Source of the DNA: JBEIUO01 sp964549785 | Lineage (GTDB): Bacteria > Planctomycetota > Phycisphaerae > Phycisphaerales > UBA1924 | Direction: 5' to 3' | Assembly: GCA_964549785.1 (NCBI GenBank) | Contig: CAZJXA010000170.1 | Location: 1 to 7,382, forward strand | Length of the DNA stretch: 7,382 bases | Part shown: positions 1-5,134 of the stretch, one piece after another | Position numbering within the stretch: position 1 is the stretch's first letter | Layout of the letters: each line of letters begins with the position of its first letter | Notes under the pieces: generated by a model | The model's input: the letters and a program-made list of their open reading frames with translations, nothing else | Told to the model about the DNA's origin: nothing | Database searches by the model: none | Made by a program: the position numbers and the translations under genes

Positions 1-1
1 C

Positions 2-493
2 ACCCGCATCAACGCCGCCCCGCGCGTGCTGGCCCCGCTCGGAGTAGCGCCGGCCGGGAGCATCACCAACGCCCTCGCCTCGCTCGATGCCACCCTCGCG
101 AAAGGCCGCAAGGCGATCAACATCGAGGAAACCATCGCCTCGGTTTCGATCATCATCGAGGGCCTCTTCGCCGACGCCGCGTCGATCGAGAAAGACGTCG
201 ATGAGCGCCTGGATCTCCCCGACCCCGCGACCCGGACCACCGCCCGCAAGCAATACCACGTCGCCGCGCAGGAGGGCCGACACAACCTCAGCGAGGTGAA
301 TCGAATGATCAACTCGATCGAGACGCACCTCGAGCGCGTGCCCGAGATTCTGCGGACCGCCCCCCCGGGCGTGGCCGTCGCGGGCGCCAAGCCCTCTTCG
401 TTCCCCGCGAAATGGCGGAGCCGCATCCAAAAACTCCGCACCCGCCACGAGGCCTTGCTCGCCAAGGTCGAGTCTTTCGAGAAGGTGCCCTAA
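2..493 (+). CDS. Hypothetical protein, C-terminal part (5' end outside window)
   Basis: The reading frame is open from the first bases of the window to a TAA at 491-493. A GTG at 26 could serve as a start, but the eight codons before it (reading T-R-I-N-A-A-P-R) are also coding-like, so I treat the gene as truncated by the window edge. The visible 163 or so residues are mostly predicted helix. Heptad-like stretches occur around ASLDATLAKGRKAINIEET, and again in the final segment rich in Arg, Lys, Glu and Leu (SRIQKLRTRHEALLAKVESF). A proline- and alanine-rich linker separates the two. There is no signal peptide, membrane segment or catalytic motif in this part. Codons end mostly in C, as in the other plus-strand genes, which supports real coding. 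The next gene starts 4 bases after the stop, so the two are probably co-translated. I do not recognise the family. Confidence 0.6.
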   Translation, partial: TRINAAPRVLAPLGVAPAGSITNALASLDATLAKGRKAINIEETIASVSIIIEGLFADAASIEKDVDERLDLPDPATRTTARKQYHVAAQEGRHNLSEVNRMINSIETHLERVPEILRTAPPGVAVAGAKPSSFPAKWRSRIQKLRTRHEALLAKVESFEKVP

Positions 494-497
494 GCCG

Positions 498-1223
498 GTG
501 GCCCGCCGCCCCACCCGTTCTTCAAGCCCCAACCGCAAGGGCGAAAGCGACAAACCCACGGCCCGCTCCAATCGCCGAACCGGAGCCGCCAAACCACGCA
601 AGGACCGCGGGGCCGACAGTCTGTCGGCCTCGCCCACCCTCCCCGGCCTCAACAGCCGCCAGATCGCCGCGATCGCATCGGTGCGTGAGATCTTCTGGCA
701 CGACGTCCTGCGCGAGATGCTCACCTCGCTCGCCATGCGCTGCGCCCAGGAAGACCCACATCGCAAATCCCTTCTCCTGAAGGGTGCGGCCCTCGATACC
801 GGACTCACGCAAACCGAAAACATGTTCGACGGACGCATCGCCATCATCACCAGCCAAGGTCAACGAATCCCGATCGCGTCCGTCGTCCCGGTCTTCTCGA
901 TGGGGGTTGGCAAAACCCCCGCGGAGCGGGCCCTCTCCATGGCCGTCGAGTGCACTGTCTTTCAGATCCGCACTCCCTCCGGCGAGGTCTTCACCATCCC
1001 CCTGCACGAGATCCGCGCCTTCCATTCCATGAGCGAAGAACTCATCCGTTCGCTCGAAAACGCCGCCCGAAACGCCGCCTCCGAGCCCGACGACTCTCGC
1101 GACGAGGCCGGGGGTCCCTTCGGCTTTGCCGCCTTCACTTCCCTCTCCCGCCGCGCCGCCGACGTTCCCCTTTTCGCCCCGCCCGGCTCCCAGCCCCCGG
1201 ATACCGGCTATTTACCCGCGTGA
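498..1223 (+). CDS. Hypothetical protein with basic disordered N-terminus
   Basis: A 241-residue protein of unknown function with a GTG start 4 bases after the previous stop. A weak GAGAAGG at 479-485 lies 12 bases upstream. Residues 1-45 are rich in Arg, Lys, Ser and Pro and look disordered; such tails often bind nucleic acid, but that is only a possibility here. Residues about 50-190 look folded. A helical part (LNSRQIAAIASVREIFWHDV, then a Leu/Met-rich helix) is followed by beta-rich stretches (GRIAIITSQGQRIPIASVV, ECTVFQIRTPSGEVFTIPLH) and a final amphipathic helix near SMSEELIRSLENAA. The pattern of two short strands around Gly-Glu turns resembles a small beta-barrel or sandwich, but I cannot assign it. 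Residues about 195-241 are low-complexity and Pro/Ala-rich. There is no signal peptide or membrane helix, so it is likely cytoplasmic. It probably forms an operon with the truncated gene before it. Confidence 0.65.
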   Translation: MARRPTRSSSPNRKGESDKPTARSNRRTGAAKPRKDRGADSLSASPTLPGLNSRQIAAIASVREIFWHDVLREMLTSLAMRCAQEDPHRKSLLLKGAALDTGLTQTENMFDGRIAIITSQGQRIPIASVVPVFSMGVGKTPAERALSMAVECTVFQIRTPSGEVFTIPLHEIRAFHSMSEELIRSLENAARNAASEPDDSRDEAGGPFGFAAFTSLSRRAADVPLFAPPGSQPPDTGYLPA

Positions 1224-1236
1224 AGAGAACTTCACG
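1219..1236 (+). repeat. Inverted repeat over the stop codon (possible hairpin terminator)
   Basis: A perfect 7-base inverted repeat, CGTGAAG-AGAA-CTTCACG, has a 4-base loop, and the TGA stop of the preceding gene lies inside its left arm. It can form a compact hairpin at the end of the first two-gene unit. No T-run follows directly, so it is not a classical intrinsic terminator. It could instead protect the 3' end of the message or be a protein-binding palindrome. Confidence 0.4.
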
Positions 1237-1248
1237 CCCGCCCGTTCC

Positions 1249-1284
1249 GTATATCACGCGACGTATCGATAACTGTCTATATCC
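1249..1284 (+). promoter_or_regulatory. AT-rich island, candidate promoter/operator for the glycosyltransferase unit
   Basis: Within the 181-base gap 1224-1404 this short stretch is clearly richer in A and T than its surroundings. It holds two copies of TATATC (1250-1255 and 1278-1283) flanking a perfect 8-base palindrome TATCGATA (1264-1271). A TATA-like -10 box could lie here, for example GATAAC at 1268-1273 with TTCCGT at 1245-1250 as a very poor -35, but no box matches the sigma-70 consensus well. The rest of the gap (1285-1390) contains no gene. It has only weak self-complementary pieces, such as CGGG/CCCG around 1362-1376, and no recognised riboswitch. Confidence 0.25.
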
Positions 1285-1390
1285 GCCCCAGGAATCCTTC
1301 CCGGGCGAATCCGTTCCCCGCCGTAGGGCGCAGTCAGGTGCTGAGGGTTCGCGAAGGTCGGGTCACATCCCGCCGCGTGCTGATTTTTTC

Positions 1391-1396
1391 CGGAGG
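1391..1396 (+). promoter_or_regulatory. Ribosome binding site of the glycosyltransferase gene
   Basis: CGGAGG, with a GGAGG core at 1392-1396, lies 8 bases before the ATG at 1405 and directly after a TTTTTT run at 1384-1389. It is the best Shine-Dalgarno sequence in the window and fixes the ATG at 1405 as the start. Confidence 0.75.
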
Positions 1397-1404
1397 TTTC
1401 GTCC

Positions 1405-2196
1405 ATGCGAACGCTCGTGGCCATCCCGGTTTACAACGAGGAGAAGTTCCTCCCCGGCGTGCTCGCCAAAGTGCGCGCCCACGCCGATCGCCTCCTCCTC
1501 ATCGATGACGGTTCCACCGACCGCACTCCGGAACTGATCGCCCGCGAGCGCGGCGTAGACGCCATCCGCCATTCCGCAAACCGCGGCTACGGACGCTCGC
1601 TCCGCGATGCCTTCCGCTTCGCCGTTCAGGAGCGCTTCGACCTTCTCATCACCATGGATTGCGATGATCAGCACGAGCCCGCGGCGATCCCGCTCTTCAT
1701 CGATGCCGCCGCCCGCTCCTCCCACGACATCATCAGCGGCTCCCGCTACCTGTTGCCCATGACCGGCAACGACCGCCCCCCCATGGAGCGGAGAAACATC
1801 AACGCCTCAATCACCGCCGAGATCAACACCCGACTCTCCCACCGCCTGGGCACTCTGCTCACCGATTCCTTCTGCGGCTTCAAGGCCTACCGCGTCCCCG
1901 CCCTCAAGAAACTCCGGCCCACCGTCTCGGGTTACGCCTTCCCGATGCAGTTCTGGGCTCAATCCGCCGCCGCCGGCCTGAGTGTCAAAGAACTCCCCGT
2001 CAAACTCATCTACAACGATCTCACCCGCACCTTCGGCGGCACGCTCGACGACGCCGGCGAGCGTCTCAAGCACTACCGCCTCGTCCTTCATCGCGAACTC
2101 CGCCGCCACGCGTCGGCCCTCCCACCTTCCGCCATCCACAACCTCATCGAAACCGGGGCGGCCCGCTCCGCCTGTCGGGGCCCTTGCGGCGGCTGA
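1405..2196 (+). CDS. Family 2 glycosyltransferase (dolichol-phosphate mannosyltransferase-like)
   Basis: A 263-residue GT-A fold glycosyltransferase of family GT2. It should transfer a sugar from a nucleotide-sugar donor to a lipid phosphate or glycan acceptor, as DPM1-like enzymes do; the actual donor and acceptor cannot be read. Visible motifs are the N-terminal nucleotide-binding strand VAIPVYNEE (residues 5-13), LLLIDDGSTDRT (30-41), NRGYGRSLRDAF (59-70), and the metal-binding DxD region MDCDDQHEP (84-92). These are followed by IISGSRY (109-115) and the acceptor-side DSFCGFKAYR (153-162), a layout typical of the DPM1/polyprenyl-phosphate subgroup. There is no signal peptide and no C-terminal membrane helix, so it is a soluble or peripheral catalytic domain like the shorter DPM1 enzymes rather than the two-helix GtrB type. 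The ATG start is supported by a strong ribosome binding site. The next gene begins 21 bases after the stop in the same frame. Confidence 0.9.
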   Translation: MRTLVAIPVYNEEKFLPGVLAKVRAHADRLLLIDDGSTDRTPELIARERGVDAIRHSANRGYGRSLRDAFRFAVQERFDLLITMDCDDQHEPAAIPLFIDAAARSSHDIISGSRYLLPMTGNDRPPMERRNINASITAEINTRLSHRLGTLLTDSFCGFKAYRVPALKKLRPTVSGYAFPMQFWAQSAAAGLSVKELPVKLIYNDLTRTFGGTLDDAGERLKHYRLVLHRELRRHASALPPSAIHNLIETGAARSACRGPCGG

Positions 2197-2217
2197 CGAT
2201 GCTCCCGTACGCTCGCG

Positions 2218-3642
2218 GTGAACGACTCCCCACCCGATCACCCGTACCCCGAACACGTGGCATCGATTCTCCCCCTGAACCCGATCACGATCGAGCCGCC
2301 GCCCTCCGACGCCCGGTGGCGGCCCCCGCTCCGCCGCGTGCCGAACACCGCCGCCGACTCCCCAAGCTCCGAAATCGCCGCGGGTATCGTGTCGTTCCGT
2401 TCGGAACTCGGACTTCCCATCCAAGGCCCGGTCATCATGTCCGGACACCAACCGGGTTTCTGGCACGCCGGCATTCTCGCCAAAGTCTTCGCCGTTCAGG
2501 CGGCCGCTGAGCGAACAGGCGCCTTCCCCGCTTGGGTCGTCGTGGACCACGATCCGGAATCGCCGATGGACCTCCGGTTTCCCACCGCAGCGTGGGAAGA
2601 ACGCACGCTCGCCTTCGCAACGCCCAACCGCCTCACCCCACCCTCCGCGCTCCCTCCGTGGAACGGCGACCCCGCGGCAAGTTCATCAGCCTTGATCGCC
2701 GAACCAATCCGCCGCGCGGTCGATTCCGTCGTCGCGGCCATGCGTCTGAACGCCGCCGCGACCGACCTTTCCAGCCAGGCCACGCGGGCCACCGCCGACC
2801 TCCTTTCCGCCGCCGATCTCCCCGATTCATCCATCCGAAACGCCGTCACGGCCACCCGAATCGCGACCACGTCGCTCGTCCGCGCCATCGTGGCCGACTG
2901 GTCTCATCTCGCCCATGCCCGGGCGTGCATCGCCGCGTACAACGCGGCCGCGGAGCGCTACCCCGATGCCGGAATCCGACCCCTGGCCTCCACCGCCAGC
3001 GACGTCGAACTGCCCCTCTGGCACCTCGACAATCGCACCACCCGGGCCCGCGTGATGTGGTCAGATCTCGCCCGCGGCACCACGCAGCCCCTCGTCCCCA
3101 AGGCTCTGTTGATGACCATGCTCCTGCGGCTCGCGGGGTGCGAACTCTTTGTCCACGGCTTGGGAGGCGGCAACTACGACCGCGTGATGGAGGCCTGGGT
3201 CGCCGCATGGAAACCCGATTTTCTGCTTGCACCCAGCGCGGTCGTTTCCGCGACGGTGCTGCTGAACGTCCCAGGAATGCCGCCCCCCTCCACCTCCAAC
3301 GCCGCAGCCCGCGCGGCCTGGCGCGCCCACGCCGCCTCCCACTCGCCCGATCTGCTGAACGACGCCGCGGCCTCCGAAGCGAAACAGGCCGGGCTTCGCG
3401 AGGTGGCTGCGCTCAAAGGCAATAAATTGGAACGCCGCGCCGCCTACCGCCGGATGCACACCGCCCTCACCGAGTACCGTTCGCGGCACGCGGCCGCCCT
3501 CGCTGCGCTGGCCCGCGACGCCGACACCGCGAGCGCCAGCTCCGCCACCGACGGCCCCGCCGCGGACCGGACGTGGCCGTGGATGCTGCACCCCCGACCG
3601 GCGCTCGCGGCCTTGAACCAGTCGATCGCCGATGCGTTCTAA
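2218..3642 (+). CDS. Uncharacterised GHQ-motif protein, distantly BshC-like
   Basis: A 474-residue, probably cytoplasmic protein with no signal peptide or membrane helix. After a Pro-rich leader of about 50 residues comes VIMSGHQPGFWHAGILAKVF (72-91), a strand, Gly-His-Gln-Pro loop and helix, then WVVVDHD (106-112). This order resembles the start of BshC, the putative cysteine-adding enzyme of bacillithiol synthesis, which has a Gly-Gln-Gln loop followed by a strand ending in Asp-His-Asp. Further on, PLVPKALLMTMLLRLAGCEL and VHGLGGGNYD (312-321) parallel the BshC region where a Leu-rich helix precedes a Gly-Gly-Pro-Gly loop. The family match is my inference; I recall similar proteins annotated hypothetical in planctomycetes. 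The C-terminal third (about 360-440) is Ala/Arg-rich and helical, possibly coiled coil. The start is GTG 2218, with no clear ribosome binding site; GTG 2257 is an alternative. Likely co-transcribed with the genes on either side. Confidence 0.75.
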   Translation: MNDSPPDHPYPEHVASILPLNPITIEPPPSDARWRPPLRRVPNTAADSPSSEIAAGIVSFRSELGLPIQGPVIMSGHQPGFWHAGILAKVFAVQAAAERTGAFPAWVVVDHDPESPMDLRFPTAAWEERTLAFATPNRLTPPSALPPWNGDPAASSSALIAEPIRRAVDSVVAAMRLNAAATDLSSQATRATADLLSAADLPDSSIRNAVTATRIATTSLVRAIVADWSHLAHARACIAAYNAAAERYPDAGIRPLASTASDVELPLWHLDNRTTRARVMWSDLARGTTQPLVPKALLMTMLLRLAGCELFVHGLGGGNYDRVMEAWVAAWKPDFLLAPSAVVSATVLLNVPGMPPPSTSNAAARAAWRAHAASHSPDLLNDAAASEAKQAGLREVAALKGNKLERRAAYRRMHTALTEYRSRHAAALAALARDADTASASSATDGPAADRTWPWMLHPRPALAALNQSIADAF

Positions 3643-3684
3643 TCTCTTGCCCGCCGCCCGGCTACCTTTGCCTTTGGGCCCCGC

Positions 3685-4632
3685 ATGAACCGCACGATTC
3701 TTGCAATCTTCGCGCTCGCCGCCTCCATGCTTTCCTCATGCGCCGGCCGGCCCCTGCCCGAACCCGCAGCCGTCGGCGTGCCTAACGAGCACTCTCGCGC
3801 CGTCGCCATCTTTGAAACCCGTGGCGGGCCGGTGTCATGGGCCGATCTCGTCGGCGCATCCCAGGAGGCCGACGTCGTGATCCTCGGCGAGCAGCACGGC
3901 AACCCCACCGGCCTCTCCGCCGCCGCCGCTCTCTGGCGCGATCTCTTGGCCGCTTCCCCCGCGAACGGCCGCACCGCCCTCGCCCTCGAGTTCTTCGAGC
4001 GCGACGAGCAATCCCGCCTCGACGATTTTCTGAGCGGGCTTTCCGATGAACGAACCCTCGTCCGCCGCACCGGCCGCGATGCCGCGGGCAGCCCCACCGG
4101 CAACTGGCCGCCCGGCCATCGCGACATGGTTATCGCCGCCCGCGATGCGGGCCGTCCCGTCGTCGCCGCGAATGCTCCCCGGCCCTACGTCCGCCTCGCG
4201 CGTCGGAGCGGCTTCGAGGCTCTCCGTTCGCTGACGGTCGAGCAGCAACGCCTCTTCCGCGTGCCCGATGCCCCGCCGACGGGGCGTTACCGCGCCGACT
4301 TTGACCTGTTCATGAACGGCGGCCCCCCGATGAACGCCGACGAGCAGGCCTCCACCGACGCCACCTTCCGCGCCCAGTCATTGTGGGATTGGACAATGGC
4401 CGAGAGCGTCGCGGCCGCGTCCGCGGCGGGCCACCGCCCGGTGGTGCTGGTGGTCGGACAGTTCCATACCGACTTTGACGGCGGTCTGGTCCAGGCCCTC
4501 CGCCTGCTGCGTCCGAGCGCACGGATCGTGACGGCGAGCTTCCGAAGTGAGACCGCGCACGACGCGGCGGCCCTCGCCGAGGAAGACCGAGGCCGTGCCG
4601 ACTTTGTCATCGGCACCGGGCTCACGCGCTGA
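3685..4632 (+). CDS. ChaN-like lipoprotein (haem-binding uptake family, PF04187)
   Basis: A 315-residue predicted lipoprotein. Residues 1-19 form a signal peptide: Asn-Arg, then a hydrophobic core, then a lipobox LSSC with Cys19 as the lipidation site. The mature protein should be anchored at a membrane facing the periplasm. The body matches the ChaN/DUF399 family: VVILGEQHGNP (64-74), LALEFFERDEQ (99-109), WPPGHRDMV (141-149) with VVAANAPR (159-166), AQSLWDWTMAESV (230-242) and VVGQFHTDFDGGL (256-268). Campylobacter ChaN binds haem and was proposed to act in iron uptake. The fold is related to erythromycin-esterase/TraB-type proteins, so another role is possible. The length is usual for the family. 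The ATG at 3685 is chosen because it gives the signal peptide; no clear Shine-Dalgarno sequence is seen. The gene lies 42 bases after the preceding stop and ends 38 bases from the convergent antitoxin-like gene. No TonB receptor or haem transporter is in the window. Confidence 0.88.
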   Translation: MNRTILAIFALAASMLSSCAGRPLPEPAAVGVPNEHSRAVAIFETRGGPVSWADLVGASQEADVVILGEQHGNPTGLSAAAALWRDLLAASPANGRTALALEFFERDEQSRLDDFLSGLSDERTLVRRTGRDAAGSPTGNWPPGHRDMVIAARDAGRPVVAANAPRPYVRLARRSGFEALRSLTVEQQRLFRVPDAPPTGRYRADFDLFMNGGPPMNADEQASTDATFRAQSLWDWTMAESVAAASAAGHRPVVLVVGQFHTDFDGGLVQALRLLRPSARIVTASFRSETAHDAAALAEEDRGRADFVIGTGLTR

Positions 4633-4670
4633 GCCCGCGAACGGCCCTGAAGTGCTTGACGTTCACCGCG

Positions 4671-5063
4671 TCAGGCGCGAGACCGGCCCATGGCTTTACG
4701 CCGCAACTCCGCAGCGACCTCCAGAGTGGACTTGCCCTTCCACTCCGGTCGGTCCTTCCAAATACCGAAGGCCGAGTTGAGGAGGGCCGCAACCCGCGCT
4801 GCCGGAGTTCGCATCGTGCGGCGAATCTGCGCGATGGTCGGTATCGGCTCAGTCGCAGCGGGCCCCGCCTTAGCCTTCTTGCGCCTCGACGACTTCGCGG
4901 CGCGGACATCCGATCCAGCAGCCTTCGCAGGCTTTCGGCGAGCAACACGCTCGGCAGCGGAGGACGGCCGCGCAAGCTGAAAATCAACCTCGGTCCCCGG
5001 CTTCAGCCCAGGATCGCGGTCCGGAACAATTACGCCATCGCGATACACGCCCCGGAACGTCAC
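4671..5063 (-). CDS. Antitoxin-like protein (AF2212/DUF104-type N-terminus), no toxin seen
   Basis: A 130-residue basic protein with a GTG start at 5063. No upstream start exists before an in-frame stop at 5109-5111, and no well-placed Shine-Dalgarno sequence is seen; GAAGGGA lies 16 bases away. Residues 1-30, FRGVYRDGVIVPD then LKPGTEVDFQL, match the short beta-hairpin unit of AF2212-like antitoxins, usually written as an AVYENG...P...L..G..V pattern. Residues about 35-72 are a Lys/Arg/Ala-rich linker. The C-terminal part, AFGIWKDRPEWKGKS (about 98-112), resembles the toxin-wrapping tails of antitoxins paired with PIN-domain (VapC) toxins. No VapC-like gene follows: the next gene downstream is the convergent ChaN-like gene. 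Codons use more T and A endings (GCT, GTT, CGA, ATA) than its neighbours, which may point to transfer. It lies 61 bases after prkA on the same strand and might be read from the prkA message. A DNA-binding role independent of a toxin is an alternative. Confidence 0.7.
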   Translation of the reverse strand: MTFRGVYRDGVIVPDRDPGLKPGTEVDFQLARPSSAAERVARRKPAKAAGSDVRAAKSSRRKKAKAGPAATEPIPTIAQIRRTMRTPAARVAALLNSAFGIWKDRPEWKGKSTLEVAAELRRKAMGRSRA

Positions 5064-5110
5064 GCGTGAACGGTATGGGTCCCTTCGATCCGATCGATCC
5101 TTACCACCCT

Positions 5111-5134
5111 ACTACCGGCCCCCACTACCGCCCC
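5111..5134. repeat. Short imperfect tandem repeat at the prkA 3' end
   Basis: ACTACCGGCCCC (5111-5122) is followed after one base by ACTACCGCCCC (5124-5134), a 13-base period. The second copy contains the prkA TAG stop (CTA at 5125-5127). This looks like replication slippage that duplicated the gene end into the 61-base spacer. No terminator hairpin with a T-run is visible between prkA and the antitoxin-like gene. Confidence 0.35.

Noticed and set aside
950..1537. 195-codon plus-strand frame from the second hypothetical gene into the glycosyltransferase
   Set aside because: Arg/Pro/Ser-rich shadow that overlaps the ends of two supported genes and spans the ribosome binding site of the second.
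1807..2550. 247-codon minus-strand frame crossing the glycosyltransferase/GHQ-gene junction
   Set aside because: Gly/Glu/Arg/Val-rich with no motif, and it overlaps two better-supported genes on the other strand.
2532..3425. 297-codon plus-strand frame inside the GHQ-motif gene
   Set aside because: Its product is extremely Arg/Pro/His-rich, a usual frame-shadow of GC-rich coding DNA. The overlapping frame has clear motifs.
4633..4670. Bidirectional terminator between the convergent genes
   Set aside because: The 38 bases contain no stem of useful length followed by a T-run; only CGCG-type four-base pairings are present.
4656..5069. Plus-strand frames (up to 137 codons) opposite the antitoxin-like gene
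   Set aside because: The minus-strand product has recognisable antitoxin-type ends. The plus-strand products show none, and I looked in vain for a PIN-like toxin here.
5085..5100. GATC/CGAT-rich stretch as an operator or replication site
   Set aside because: It is a short low-complexity overlap of GATC and CGAT units without a longer symmetric or repeated structure.
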